Shown here in pieces: positions 9,545 through 19,032 of a DNA stretch of 64,000 nt (position 1 is its first letter; every line of letters begins with the position of its first letter). Position numbers and translations under genes: made by a program. Source of the stretch: Paenibacillus sp. GSMTC-2017 (GTDB lineage: Bacteria > Bacillota > Bacilli > Paenibacillales > Paenibacillaceae); contig NZ_JAECMT010000002.1 in NCBI RefSeq assembly GCF_016019935.1, positions 558,001-622,000 of the forward strand, given 5' to 3'. The notes beneath the pieces were generated by a model. That model was not told the DNA's origin. It did not search any database and saw nothing but the letters and a program-made list of their open reading frames with translations.

Positions 9545-9592
9545 AAAAATACCAAACCATCTTGATCATTGTCAAGTCAGTTCGGTATTTTT
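9545..9592 (-). terminator. 21-bp hairpin: terminator of the GNAT gene that also contains the hrcA promoter
   Basis: Two 21-nt arms pair with one mismatch and a few G.U pairs around a 6-nt loop, flanked by A5 and T5 tracts. Read on the minus strand it is an intrinsic terminator for the gene ending at 9633. The same DNA carries the hrcA -35 and -10 boxes. Confidence 0.75.
9546..9575 (-). promoter_or_regulatory. SigA promoter of the hrcA operon
   Basis: A -35 TTGACA (9575-9570), an 18-nt spacer and a -10 TATTTT (9551-9546) lie just upstream of CIRCE, which would then start near +5. Confidence 0.75.
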
Positions 9593-9632
9593 GGGTCATT
9601 ATTTTCATGGAAATTTATAATAAAATTAATTA

Positions 9633-10103
9633 TTAGTCCAATATGCGAAGTACGGCTATTTCATCACAAGCTAGTTGTTTAGGGCAATTGACACAATCTT
9701 TCCAAACTTTCTCTGGAAAAATGTCCTTATCTACGACACTGAACCCGTTCCGTTCAAAAAAAGATACAGCATAAGTTAAAGCCATTACTTTTGTAACTCC
9801 TTGCAGTCTAGCTTGTTCCAGAAGAATGTCTACCAACTTGTTGCCTATTCCGAGACCTTTGTAACCATCCGTTATTCCAAGTGATCTAATTTCAATTAGA
9901 TTATCACCTAGCTTCAATAAAGATCCGCAACCGACAACTTCAGAACCTATCTCGGCTACTACAAAAGTGTCGATCATATAAACGAGAGCTTCACGTGTGC
10001 GAGGCAACATGACGCCTTGCTCAGCATAACCTTTGATCAATTGAAATAATGTCTCTACGTCATCTGACGTAGCTTTCCTACACATTACCTGTACTGCCTG
10101 CAT
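9633..10103 (-). CDS. GNAT N-acetyltransferase, short ArgA-like type
   Basis: This is an acetyl-CoA-dependent acetyltransferase of about 156 aa. The GNAT fold shows in IRSLGITDGYKGLGIGNKLV (motif A, acetyl-CoA pyrophosphate loop) and the FFERNGF motif. The C-terminal CVNCPKQLACDEIAV cysteines and the overall layout resemble the stand-alone N-acetylglutamate synthase-like GNATs, so arginine biosynthesis is possible but not shown. The frame opens with a GTG at 10121. The ATG at 10103 lies 9 nt after GGAGGTG and is preferred. It ends at the hairpin upstream of hrcA. Confidence 0.8.
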   Translation of the reverse strand: MQAVQVMCRKATSDDVETLFQLIKGYAEQGVMLPRTREALVYMIDTFVVAEIGSEVVGCGSLLKLGDNLIEIRSLGITDGYKGLGIGNKLVDILLEQARLQGVTKVMALTYAVSFFERNGFSVVDKDIFPEKVWKDCVNCPKQLACDEIAVLRILD

Positions 10104-10185
10104 ATTTGCCTGCACCTCCACGTGACCTCGTTCAAGATGAATATGAATAAATATACATCAAAACGAATAAACACTCAAGAGGAAT

Positions 10186-11355
10186 TTATCTCTCTAATCC
10201 GATAAAGGCACCAAATACTTCATTGCCAAGCAGTACTCCTTGATTTGTCAGTCGATAGATTGTATCAGCGTGTACTTCTACACGTTCAAGTAACCCATTT
10301 GCAAACAATTTTTCAATGACTGAACCGAAGAAAACATCAAGCTCATGTCCAGGAAATTGCTTCGCAAAATTCGAGGCTTTAACTCCTTCTCGCAATCGCA
10401 AGCCAACCATCATAAAGTCTTCCATTGCCTCTTGCTCTGGTACTTCAAATGTTTCAAGGCGAGGAAGCTTCTCTTTACTTGCTTCAATGTAAGGATTAAT
10501 ACCTTTTAAATTGATATGACGTGTGCGATTTGAATAACCATGAGCCCCAGCTCCTAGTCCATAATACGATTCGTTACGCCAGTAAGTGGAGTTATGTCGA
10601 CCTTCAAAACCCGGCTTAGCAAAGTTGCTTATTTCATAATGTGCATAACCGTTTTTTTCGAGCTTCTCCATTAATAGAAGAAACATATTAAATTCTTCTT
10701 CTTCTGGCGGCAGCGGCAGTTCATTTCGCTCGTACAGCTTATGGAACAACGTGTTTTCTTCCACTTTTAAGCTATAGATCGAATAATGGGGAAGACCAAG
10801 CTCCATCGCACGATCTACACTATCAGACAAGTGGGTTAACGTCTGTCCAGGCAAACCGAACATCAAATCTATGGAAAGATTATCGAATCCAACTTTTCGA
10901 GCATTTTCGATACTCCGATATACGTCATCTACATTATGAATTCTCCCAATCTTCTCAAGCAGACCATTATCGAACGATTGAACACCAAAGCTAATTCGAT
11001 TGACACCGCCGTCTCGCATCGCTTGAAGTTTATCTATATCAGTCGTACCAGGATTAGCTTCCATTGTAAATTCTGCATCTGTAGCAATTGGGAAGTGATC
11101 GCGGACCGACTTAAGGAACCGCTCCATTTGTGGAGGAGTCAGTACAGTAGGCGTGCCTCCACCAACAAACACGGTCTCTATTATGGTCGGCGGCAATATC
11201 TCAACCGTTCGTATCATTTCTTGCTCTAGCGCATCCAAATATTGATCTACAGGCTGTCCCTTTAATACGTAGGAAGTAAAATCACAATAGTGGCATTTGT
11301 TCGTACAAAAAGGGATGTGTATATATAACGCCTTAGGCGCTTGATTTTCATTCAT
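10186..11355 (-). CDS. hemW: Radical SAM heme chaperone HemW
   Basis: HemW binds heme and a [4Fe-4S] cluster and is thought to deliver heme to respiratory proteins. It was formerly annotated as oxygen-independent coproporphyrinogen oxidase. The 389-aa protein has CX3CX2C at Cys17, Cys21 and Cys24, VFVGGGTPT near 64-72, and the C-terminal HemN-like domain with RNESYYGLGAGAHGY. The absence of the extra N-terminal region of true HemN supports HemW. The ATG follows GGGAGGAG, downstream of the lepA terminator. Confidence 0.93.
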   Translation of the reverse strand: MNENQAPKALYIHIPFCTNKCHYCDFTSYVLKGQPVDQYLDALEQEMIRTVEILPPTIIETVFVGGGTPTVLTPPQMERFLKSVRDHFPIATDAEFTMEANPGTTDIDKLQAMRDGGVNRISFGVQSFDNGLLEKIGRIHNVDDVYRSIENARKVGFDNLSIDLMFGLPGQTLTHLSDSVDRAMELGLPHYSIYSLKVEENTLFHKLYERNELPLPPEEEEFNMFLLLMEKLEKNGYAHYEISNFAKPGFEGRHNSTYWRNESYYGLGAGAHGYSNRTRHINLKGINPYIEASKEKLPRLETFEVPEQEAMEDFMMVGLRLREGVKASNFAKQFPGHELDVFFGSVIEKLFANGLLERVEVHADTIYRLTNQGVLLGNEVFGAFIGLER

Positions 11356-11375
11356 AGGAATTCTCCTCCCACTAC

Positions 11376-11406
11376 AAAAAATGAAGGAGAGCTGCGCTCT
11401 CCCTCA
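11376..11406 (-). terminator. Terminator after lepA
   Basis: TGAGGGAGAGC pairs with GCTCTCCTTCA (one mismatch, 3-nt loop) and is followed by TTTTTT on the minus strand, which separates lepA from hemW. Confidence 0.85.
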
Positions 11407-11419
11407 TCGAAAGTTCGGT

Positions 11420-13237
11420 TTAATCTTCGTCGATTTTCAGAACGGCCATAAAGGCTTCCTGAGGTACTTCCACGCTACCGACTTGCTTCATCCGTTTCTT
11501 ACCTTCTTTTTGCTTTTCAAGAAGCTTACGTTTACGGCTAATGTCGCCACCGTAACATTTGGCAAGAACGTTTTTACGCATCGCTTTAACAGTTTCCCGT
11601 GCGATAACTTTTGTTCCGATAGATGCTTGTACAGGAACTTCAAACATTTGACGAGGAATAAGTTCCTTCAACTTCTCACAGATCAAACGACCACGGTGGT
11701 ATGCACGGTCACGATGGACGATTACAGACAATGCATCCACTTGCTCACTGTTAAGCATAATATCCATCTTCACAAGATTCGATCTACGGTATCCTGAAAT
11801 CTCGTAGTCGAATGAAGCATAACCTTTTGTGCTTGATTTCAGTTGATCGAAGAAATCATATACGATTTCAGACAATGGCAATTGATACGTAATCGTTACA
11901 CGGTTCGTATCCAAATACTCCATGTTGACGAACTCACCACGTTTATTTTGGCAAAGTTCCATAATAGCACCTACGTAGTCATTCGGAACGATAATGCCCG
12001 CTTTAACGTAAGGCTCCTCAACAAAGTCAAGCTTTGCTGAATCTGGATAGTTAGACGGGTTATCGATATCATATGACTCACCATTTGTTAGTGTAACTTT
12101 ATAAATTACGCTTGGTGCTGTCGTAATAAGCGGGATGTTAAACTCCCTCTCAATACGTTCCTGGATAATCTCCATATGAAGCAATCCAAGGAATCCACAG
12201 CGGAAGCCGAAACCAAGTGCAGTTGATGATTCAGGTTCGTAACGAAGTGAAGCATCATTTAGCTCAAGCTTCTCAAGAGCATCACGAAGATCGTTATAAT
12301 CTTGGTTTTCAATCGGGTACAATCCGCAATAAACCATTGGATTAATACGACGGTAACCTGGTAGCGGCTCAGGTGCAGGACGTTTCGCATCTGTCACTGT
12401 ATCGCCGACACGTGTGTCCTTCACATTTTTGATACCGGCAACTACAAAGCCTACATCTCCGATAGACAACTCATCTACAATTGTCATACGCGGCTTAAAT
12501 GCGCCGACCTCGATAACTTCAAACTCAGCTTCTGTAGCCATGAAGCGAATCTTCTTACCTGCGCGAATATGACCATCAATGACACGTACGTATACGATTA
12601 CACCTTTGTATGGATCATAATGCGAATCAAATATTAGCGCTTTTAGTGGTGCATCTGGATCACCAGTTGGTGCTGGTACTTTCGCGACAACCTGCTCTAA
12701 TATTTCTTTAATACCGATACCCGCCTTTGCGGATGCATGAACGGCTTCGCTTGCATCAAGTCCGATAACGTCCTCGATTTCTTGCTTCACTCGTTCTGGC
12801 TCTGCACTTGGCAAATCGATCTTGTTAATAACAGGAAGAATTTCAAGACTATTGTCTAGTGCAAGGTACACGTTGGCAAGTGTTTGAGCTTCAATACCTT
12901 GAGCAGCATCTACTACGAGAAGAGCACCTTCACAAGCTGCCATGCTTCGTGAAACCTCGTATGTAAAGTCGACATGTCCTGGTGTATCAATTAAATTGAG
13001 TAAATATTCTTCGCCATCATCTGCACGATACGATAAACGAACAGCTTGAAGCTTAATCGTAATACCGCGTTCACGCTCCAAATCCATTTGGTCGAGAACC
13101 TGTGCTTGCATCTCTCTTGAGCTTAACGCACCCGTATACTCCAGTATTCGGTCTGCAAGCGTCGACTTACCATGATCAATATGAGCGATAATGGAAAAAT
13201 TCCTAATTTTCTTTTGTCGGTCACGAACGTCTGTCAT
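11420..13237 (-). CDS. lepA: Elongation factor 4 (LepA)
   Basis: LepA is a ribosome-associated translational GTPase that promotes back-translocation and 30S biogenesis. The 605-aa product has G1 AHIDHGKST near 18-26, G3 DTPGHVDF near 80 and G4 NKID near 135. It ends with the LepA-specific C-terminal domain. The open frame reaches 13252, but the ATG at 13237 follows a GGGGGT site at normal spacing and gives the canonical length. It is downstream of the spore gene pair yqxA-spoIIP, as in B. subtilis. Confidence 0.97.
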   Translation of the reverse strand: MTDVRDRQKKIRNFSIIAHIDHGKSTLADRILEYTGALSSREMQAQVLDQMDLERERGITIKLQAVRLSYRADDGEEYLLNLIDTPGHVDFTYEVSRSMAACEGALLVVDAAQGIEAQTLANVYLALDNSLEILPVINKIDLPSAEPERVKQEIEDVIGLDASEAVHASAKAGIGIKEILEQVVAKVPAPTGDPDAPLKALIFDSHYDPYKGVIVYVRVIDGHIRAGKKIRFMATEAEFEVIEVGAFKPRMTIVDELSIGDVGFVVAGIKNVKDTRVGDTVTDAKRPAPEPLPGYRRINPMVYCGLYPIENQDYNDLRDALEKLELNDASLRYEPESSTALGFGFRCGFLGLLHMEIIQERIEREFNIPLITTAPSVIYKVTLTNGESYDIDNPSNYPDSAKLDFVEEPYVKAGIIVPNDYVGAIMELCQNKRGEFVNMEYLDTNRVTITYQLPLSEIVYDFFDQLKSSTKGYASFDYEISGYRRSNLVKMDIMLNSEQVDALSVIVHRDRAYHRGRLICEKLKELIPRQMFEVPVQASIGTKVIARETVKAMRKNVLAKCYGGDISRKRKLLEKQKEGKKRMKQVGSVEVPQEAFMAVLKIDED

Positions 13238-13315
13238 GCCTAACCCCCACACATTCCAATAATTCTAATCATTCTTCCTATTATATCAGTTTGTAGGAAT
13301 GACAGCAATGAAGGT

Positions 13316-13711
13316 TTAATGGAACAGTCCATCGAAGAGCGATCCAACGAATCGTATTCCACCACTGGAGGCAGATTGAAGCAGTCCTGCAGTAGAATCT
13401 GCAATCTTATTTACCGTTGCATCGTTCTCCTCATAAGGCATGCCTGGTAGACGAGGATGGTCATTTCCGGCAATAGTCCCTTCCTCATATGCCAAATGTC
13501 GAATTTGCTCAAGTTCTCGTTCGAGTTCCGCTATTCTTTTTTCTGTTTTTGATTCGTAAGTAAAATCATTCCGCTTCGTTTCAACGATCTCTCCGCCTTC
13601 TATCGGTCCATAAATACGTTCAATGCCTGTGTTCGACATTTCGAGACCAAATAAAACGATAATGGTTAATACGCCGCCTAATGCCAGCCACTTCCAAGGA
13701 TTCCGATTCAT
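13316..13711 (-). CDS. YqxA-like membrane-anchored protein
   Basis: This 131-aa protein has one N-terminal membrane helix (residues 8-24). A GLEMSNTGIERIYG segment follows, then a short coiled-coil region rich in Glu and Arg (residues 55-72) and a polar tail. Position between spoIIP and lepA and the segment after the helix match B. subtilis YqxA (DUF3679), whose role is not known. It starts 7 bp after the spoIIP stop, so the two are probably cotranscribed during sporulation. Confidence 0.7.
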   Translation of the reverse strand: MNRNPWKWLALGGVLTIIVLFGLEMSNTGIERIYGPIEGGEIVETKRNDFTYESKTEKRIAELERELEQIRHLAYEEGTIAGNDHPRLPGMPYEENDATVNKIADSTAGLLQSASSGGIRFVGSLFDGLFH

Positions 13712-13718
13712 TCAAAAA

Positions 13719-14948
13719 TCATTCCTTTCCAGAAACTTTCTCTGCGTCATAATAGATTTCCGATATTACCTCTGCTAGCGCGTCTGCCGTTCGATATGAT
13801 TCTTTTAACGTATTTTCCACACCGCCGACTTCAATTAATACACTTTCAGAAGCTAATGATTGGTTGTATTCAGCATTGCCTGTAGCAGCAGTTTTCCCCC
13901 ATATACCTCTAGAAATACCCGGGTATTTCTTTTCTAAAGCGTCGTGAATTTTTGTTGCGAACGCTTCGTTCTTTTTCCAATTTGGATTTCGGTGTCCGAT
14001 TACAAAATAAACCTGCGCATAACTTTTTCCATCTATATCAATCGTCGTATACTTTCTTTTTTGAGAATCACGATGAATATCGAATACAAATTTCAAATCA
14101 TCGCTACTCGCAAGCGCTTCTTTAACTGTTTTCATCGAATATTTGTAGCTAAGTTCCCAACGATACCCTTTAATTGCTGTCGGATAGTCAGTATTGGAGT
14201 GCATCGCGCCTACTCCTTCTTGCTCCAGCTTTTCTGCTAGACGTTTACCGACGAGTGTTATATTTTTTGTATTGGAATTTGCATCTTTATTTTTCTCATC
14301 TACTTCTGGATACCAAGATTCTCTATTGTGCGAATGATAGATAAACACAATCTTCGACTTACTTTTTGTAGGCTTGTCCTTCGGATCTTTCTGAACACTT
14401 CCTCCTCCGTCCCCATCTACCTCTCCATCAGAACCTGATTCACTTTCAATCGGCTCTACAGGAAGTTCTGTTCCCTCATCAACTATTCCATCAAGTGGAT
14501 TATAAGGTGAATGATCTTGGGGTCCTACTTCTGTATCTGTACCTAATCCTTTACGAATAAGAAAAGCATCATTGCCGTTCATGCCTGGGAGCTCCCCTGC
14601 AAGTATGCTGCTAGGATCATTCGGGTTAATATTAGTTAAGGTTCGCATTAAAAAAGTGCTAATCTCTCTTCCAGTAAGCGACTCCGATTCAAGACTACTT
14701 TCAAATGAAGGCATCTCCATTTCTAGCATATCTCCAAATAATCCGCTGGAAACGGATGCTGCAAATCCCTTCATCGAATGAATCGGCGATTGAGCGGATT
14801 GCTGATGTACCATCCCTGCAACACCGAGAAGAACAAAAAATAACATTGAGCTGAATGACAATAGAGAAAATGCTCGACCAGTAACGAGAAGCTGTCTTAC
14901 ATTTCTTCCGTCCTTTATAATATTCAACCATATTGACAGTCGTCTCAT
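13719..14948 (-). CDS. spoIIP: Stage II sporulation protein P
   Basis: SpoIIP is a forespore-engulfment amidase/endopeptidase that works with SpoIID and SpoIIM to remove septal peptidoglycan. The 409-aa protein has an N-terminal membrane anchor (residues 25-48) and a low-complexity Gly/Asp/Ser linker (160-195). The catalytic domain contains IYHSHNRESWYPE near 205-217 and LIEVGGVENTLKE near 370. It stands directly upstream of the YqxA-like gene. The start ATG follows GGGAGGG. Confidence 0.93.
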   Translation of the reverse strand: MRRLSIWLNIIKDGRNVRQLLVTGRAFSLLSFSSMLFFVLLGVAGMVHQQSAQSPIHSMKGFAASVSSGLFGDMLEMEMPSFESSLESESLTGREISTFLMRTLTNINPNDPSSILAGELPGMNGNDAFLIRKGLGTDTEVGPQDHSPYNPLDGIVDEGTELPVEPIESESGSDGEVDGDGGGSVQKDPKDKPTKSKSKIVFIYHSHNRESWYPEVDEKNKDANSNTKNITLVGKRLAEKLEQEGVGAMHSNTDYPTAIKGYRWELSYKYSMKTVKEALASSDDLKFVFDIHRDSQKRKYTTIDIDGKSYAQVYFVIGHRNPNWKKNEAFATKIHDALEKKYPGISRGIWGKTAATGNAEYNQSLASESVLIEVGGVENTLKESYRTADALAEVISEIYYDAEKVSGKE

Positions 14949-15089
14949 CTCTTCATTACCCTCCCGTTATGCACTATGTAATAGTAGCGCCCATAATCTA
15001 CTATCAATCTATGAGAGTTGAGAGGTTGATAGAACCACTAGAATGAAAGACTCTTTAATAGAGCACACACCACGTATTTACAGACAGCA

Positions 15090-15125
15090 AAGAAGTTCGA
15101 ATGCCGAATTGGCACCGAACTTCTT
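15090..15125 (-). terminator. Terminator after gpr
   Basis: A stem of about 15 bp (AAGAAGTTCGGTGCC against GGCATCGAACTTCTT-type arm, 5-nt loop) stands between gpr and spoIIP. The trailing T-run on the minus strand is short. Confidence 0.65.
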
Positions 15126-15143
15126 GAAGTAATCATTTACATA

Positions 15144-16148
15144 TCAATGTGTGTATGCAGCAACATTATCGGTATCAACTGCTTCATGCAGGGAGGCATT
15201 TAACCCACTTGCAATAATATTTGCAATATCTTCGATAAACTGATCCACTTCCTTCGGCGTAACAAGTAAGTCGTGTCCGATTGGATTAAGTACTTCTTTC
15301 ACTAATAGAAGCCGCTCATGTTCCTCCATTTGGTTCATTAACCCAAATATTTTATTGTTATCGCCTTTCTGTGCTTGCATATGACTCATCATCAGATCAA
15401 ACGTATTATTTACTATCGTGGAAGCATATACAACAGTCGGTACACCGATCGCAATAACAGGCACTCCTAAAATTTCTCGAGTTAAACCCTTCCGCTTATT
15501 GCCGATACCAGAACCAGGATGAATACCAATGTCGGCGATTTGAATCGTTGTATTTACTCTTTCTAACGATCTTGATGCTAACGCATCAATAGCAATAACT
15601 AAATCCGGCTTAGAACGATCCACAATCCCTTGTACAATCTCGCTAGACTCAATACCCGTTATACCAAGAACTCCAGGTGCAACTGCACTAACTGGTCGAT
15701 AACCGGGTGCAACTTGATCTGGCATCAATTCAAAAAAATGTCTAGTCACCATCACATTTTCAACGACCAGCGGTCCAAGTGCATCTGGTGTCACGTTCCA
15801 GTTTCCTAGTCCAACGATAAGAACACGTGCTGACTTATTGATGGACAATCGTTCGAGGAAGGCTTCAAAGTGTTTAGCAAACTCTGTAGCTACCCGATCC
15901 TGCAACATCGTATCTCCATTTCGTAACCCAGGAACTTCGATGGTCACATATTGTCCAATCATTTTTCCAATTGCATTTGAGCCTTGCTCATTTTGAATAT
16001 GCAGGACAGTAGTTGTAATCCCTTCAACTGTTGTCGTTTCCGAATGTACACCTGGGATAACTCCTCCACTTGCAGTTTCAGCCTGTTCTTTAGCCTCAAG
16101 TGCTAGATCTGTTCTCACATTATATTTTTGCAAATCAAGATCTTCCAT
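15144..16148 (-). CDS. gpr: Germination protease GPR
   Basis: GPR degrades small acid-soluble spore proteins at germination. The 334-aa zymogen has a short N-terminal propeptide (YNVRTDLALEAKE, resembling the SASP cleavage site that GPR processes). The conserved A25-family core contains VLIVGLGNWNVTPDALGP, DALASRS and DIGIHPGSGIGNKRKGLT. No promoter could be assigned with confidence; the family is normally SigG-controlled. It is divergent from rpsT across 250 bp. Confidence 0.95.
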   Translation of the reverse strand: MEDLDLQKYNVRTDLALEAKEQAETASGGVIPGVHSETTTVEGITTTVLHIQNEQGSNAIGKMIGQYVTIEVPGLRNGDTMLQDRVATEFAKHFEAFLERLSINKSARVLIVGLGNWNVTPDALGPLVVENVMVTRHFFELMPDQVAPGYRPVSAVAPGVLGITGIESSEIVQGIVDRSKPDLVIAIDALASRSLERVNTTIQIADIGIHPGSGIGNKRKGLTREILGVPVIAIGVPTVVYASTIVNNTFDLMMSHMQAQKGDNNKIFGLMNQMEEHERLLLVKEVLNPIGHDLLVTPKEVDQFIEDIANIIASGLNASLHEAVDTDNVAAYTH

Positions 16149-16317
16149 ATCACTTTTAACTCCCTTCGAACCGTTGTACTTCTGTTAGTGTTTGCAACAG
16201 TTGCATTTTCATACTGCATTTAGCTAATCAACAAATGATTTTGAGATGCCAAGTCATATTGGTTACTATTGCTTTTTGGGAAGTCACATGATAATATATT
16301 TTAAGTTGTGTTGTTTA

Positions 16318-16399
16318 GGTTTATTGCCATAAACCACTTTGAACAGTAAGCTCTAATGCTTGCGATGAGAAGTTTTGCTGCACAAAACTTTTTAGGAGG
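16318..16399 (+). promoter_or_regulatory. rpsT 5' leader with two hairpins
   Basis: GGTTTAT-TGCC-ATAAACC (16318-16335) is a perfect 7-bp hairpin. AAGTTTTG-CTGCA-CAAAACTT (16370-16390) is a perfect 8-bp hairpin followed by TTT and then the AGGAGGT ribosome binding site. The placement suggests control of rpsT translation or termination. This is inference; I do not recognise a named leader family here. Confidence 0.5.
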
Positions 16400-16407
16400 T
16401 GAATTCC

Positions 16408-16680
16408 ATGCCAAACATTAAATCTGCGATTAAACGCGTTAAAACAAACGAGAAGCGCCGTGCTTTGAACGCATCCCAAAAATCTGCACTTCGTTCGGCC
16501 GTTAAATCTGCTGACCAAGCAATCGCTGGAACTGATGTAGATGCTGCTAAAGCTGCTCTAGTCGTTGCAACGAAAAAGTTGGATAAAGCAGTAACGAAAG
16601 GCCTGATTCATAAAAATGCGGCTGCCCGCAAAAAATCACGTCTTGCTAAGCGTCTTAACTCTTTGTCCGCGCAAGCGTAA
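16408..16680 (+). CDS. rpsT: 30S ribosomal protein S20
   Basis: S20 is a primary 16S rRNA-binding protein of the small subunit. The 90-aa, lysine-rich, helical protein begins [17 protein letters not shown] and ends with [20 protein letters not shown], which is diagnostic. The frame is open from a GTG at 16399, but the ATG at 16408 follows AGGAGGTG with ideal spacing. It is monocistronic, with a leader containing two hairpins and a strong terminator shared with holA. Confidence 0.98.
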   Translation: MPNIKSAIKRVKTNEKRRALNASQKSALRSAVKSADQAIAGTDVDAAKAALVVATKKLDKAVTKGLIHKNAAARKKSRLAKRLNSLSAQA

Positions 16681-16695
16681 GTTTTCTAGTACATG

Positions 16696-16735
16696 AAAAA
16701 AGGCTACACCCTCCAATTGGAAGGTGTAGCCTTTT
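16696..16735. terminator. Bidirectional terminator between rpsT and holA
   Basis: AAAAGGCTACACC pairs with GGTGTAGCCTTTT, flanked by A6 and T4 tracts, and so serves convergent rpsT (+) and holA (-). Confidence 0.9.
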
Positions 16736-16777
16736 CTAGTTCAACTTATGAATGGAAAATATCGAACGAAAAATTAA

Positions 16778-17812
16778 TTAAGCACCCTTCCCTATACCAA
16801 GCGAAAGAAGATAAAGTTCCAATCCTAACGTCTTCTCAATTACACCTGTTTTCATCTTATAATCCAATTCCGCAAGTGACGCAAGCAGTACACCTAATCT
16901 TGCAGGAGTGAATTTACGACTCTTCTCTGCTGACAGTTTAACTGCATATGGATGTAATCCAAGTTGACCAGCCATCTGTTGCGGCGAATAGTGATGACCT
17001 TCAAGCTCCTTAATTTGCAACATAATGCGTAGTTGTCTTGCAATCAATGCAACAATCTTAATCGGCTCTTCTCGACGAGTAAGAAGCTGATGATATAGTT
17101 TAAGCGCTCGATCAATCTGTAGTTCAGCAATAGAATCTACAAGTGCGAACACATCTTCTTCCACTGTAGCTTCCGTTAATAGCGTTGCCTGCTCAGCGTT
17201 TATAATGCCACCCGCTCCAGCATGAAGACACAGCTTGTCCACCTCTTGTGAAAGTTGACCCATATTGACCCCAACCCTTACGAGCAATAAATCCGCTGCA
17301 TCGTCTGTCATTTGCCGGTTTTGATCCGCAGCTCGCTTAATCATCCATCGTTTTAGTGCTGGGCCGTCTAGCTCAGGAAAAGCTACGATAGAATTACGAT
17401 CTTTTAATGTTTTCACTAATTTTCTACGTTCATCAAGCTTATCTGCATGTACAGCAAACACAATAACCGACGTATCTAGTGGACTATTAATATAGTTCAT
17501 TAAAGTTTCCGGACGATGCTCAATTTTTGCATTTTCCTTGCCGCCAGCAGCCATTACTGATGTGTCTCGTATTAAAATCAGTTTTCTATTTAGGAAGAAG
17601 GATGGTGTTTCTGCCTCCAGTACAGCTTCATCAATGGATGTTTCCGATGTATCGAACTTCGTAACGCCCATCTCTTTTTCCTCGGGCGTAAACATTTCAT
17701 TCGTTAGAGCTTCAATAAATTGGCTCATACGATAGCGGTCTTTACCGTAAAGTACATATATCGGTCTATATTTGCCGCTTTTGATTTCCTTTAGCGCTTC
17801 CTTGATATCCAT
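16778..17812 (-). CDS. holA: DNA polymerase III subunit delta
   Basis: The delta subunit of the clamp loader opens the beta sliding clamp. The 344-aa protein shows the YqeN/HolA layout: N-terminal IYVLYGKDRYRM, an AAA+-like fold without an intact P-loop, VFAVHADKLDERRKLVK near 110-125, and the C-terminal helical domain. Its location beside rpsT and near comEC is conserved in Bacillales. Confidence 0.93.
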   Translation of the reverse strand: MDIKEALKEIKSGKYRPIYVLYGKDRYRMSQFIEALTNEMFTPEEKEMGVTKFDTSETSIDEAVLEAETPSFFLNRKLILIRDTSVMAAGGKENAKIEHRPETLMNYINSPLDTSVIVFAVHADKLDERRKLVKTLKDRNSIVAFPELDGPALKRWMIKRAADQNRQMTDDAADLLLVRVGVNMGQLSQEVDKLCLHAGAGGIINAEQATLLTEATVEEDVFALVDSIAELQIDRALKLYHQLLTRREEPIKIVALIARQLRIMLQIKELEGHHYSPQQMAGQLGLHPYAVKLSAEKSRKFTPARLGVLLASLAELDYKMKTGVIEKTLGLELYLLSLGIGKGA

Positions 17813-17878
17813 ACAATGGGCTCCCTTAGCTGAGGATTTTGCCTATGAGCAACTCCATAATTAATAAAATCAACGGCA

Positions 17879-17916
17879 ACAAAGGGATGAGCCATCATTA
17901 GGCTTCATCCCTTTGT
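17879..17916. terminator. Hairpin between the sigma/anti-sigma pair and holA
   Basis: ACAAAGGGATGA pairs with TCATCCCTTTGT and an inner GCC/GGC around the loop. U-tracts are weak on both sides, and it most likely ends the sigma/anti-sigma transcript. Confidence 0.6.
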
Positions 17917-18051
17917 CTTTATATTAACATTCGCAAGCAGCTCCATGGTACTGCTTGATGAATGGTCATACGACGTCATTTATACGTCGCAGACTTTTCT
18001 TTTGTTACATCATACTCATGAATGTGCCAACATGTGCAGGCTACTTATTCA

Positions 18052-19032
18052 TTAGCGAGTCGCTTTTTTCTCTTTCCAATCGGAAGTTGTGATCGTGTAC
18101 TTTTCGATAGCACCTCTGTCCAAATGAACCTCATAGGTAAGCTCAGATCCATCCTCAGACCAAACTAATTGTTGATGTTGACCATTTTTTCTCGACGTTT
18201 CCATAGCTACTTCACCGTTGCTTGCAATAACTACTGCAATTGTATGACCGTTCACGGTTGCTACAAATTGTCCATCTGGAGACGTGAGCCCCTCGGCGCT
18301 AGCAATACCGAAATCAGTAGGAGGTTTATTTTGCGGCTCGCTAGACCCCTCGACGGAATTATCTTTACTCGTTACCGAGATTCTAGCCTCTTGTTCAACC
18401 TTCACCGACTCATCGCCAGATTGATCTTCAACACTTAGAGGTTCAAGATTTTTCGATTGGTCTTGAACATTAAAATCAATATTATTGCCTGTAATAAACG
18501 CTGATGGAACTTCAACTACGTCTCCACCAGGATCAACAGCTCTTGATTTTAGCGCCGATGAATCGCCAGTAATAGCATTATTCTTCATTTCTGCTGAATA
18601 TTGCGATTCACTCATTTGATCATTTTTACTTAAATCAGGTGGATAGGTTACAAGGAATAATCCAGCAACTACACCAGCGGCAATAATACCTCCTAGTGCT
18701 CCCCAGGATGGTATACGCCTATTTCGTTTCAAGCGTCTAGGTTGTGTCGGAATAGCCGTCTGATCGATACGTGTTGTTTCAACTATTGCGTTTGACTTCT
18801 GACTAAGAAGTTCAATTTGCTCAAGCTGTGGTAAAATCGCATCAACTAAGCTATAGCTAGGCACCACTTTAGGCAAACAAGTGAGATCTGCCGACAGTAA
18901 CTTCAATCGCTCGAACATCGCTGCGCAGTCCGGACAATGTCTAGTATGAGCCATCAAGACTTCCCTCTCAGATTCATTGAGATCGTTGTCTATCTGTCTA
19001 TGCATGAGCTCCATCACCTCTTGACAATTCAT
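18052..19032 (-). CDS. Anti-sigma factor, zinc-finger (zf-HC2) type
   Basis: The 326-aa membrane protein has an N-terminal zinc-binding anti-sigma domain: CQEV at 3-6, then HX3CX2C (HTRHCPDC) near 29-36. A single membrane helix (about 110-130) and a long extracytoplasmic region follow. The last 90 residues look like WD40/TolB-style strands (SPDGQFVATVNG, WSEDGSELTYE). Its start overlaps the sigma gene stop by 4 bp (ATGA), the usual arrangement for a sigma factor and its cognate inhibitor. The signal sensed outside is unknown. Confidence 0.85.
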   Translation of the reverse strand: MNCQEVMELMHRQIDNDLNESEREVLMAHTRHCPDCAAMFERLKLLSADLTCLPKVVPSYSLVDAILPQLEQIELLSQKSNAIVETTRIDQTAIPTQPRRLKRNRRIPSWGALGGIIAAGVVAGLFLVTYPPDLSKNDQMSESQYSAEMKNNAITGDSSALKSRAVDPGGDVVEVPSAFITGNNIDFNVQDQSKNLEPLSVEDQSGDESVKVEQEARISVTSKDNSVEGSSEPQNKPPTDFGIASAEGLTSPDGQFVATVNGHTIAVVIASNGEVAMETSRKNGQHQQLVWSEDGSELTYEVHLDRGAIEKYTITTSDWKEKKATR

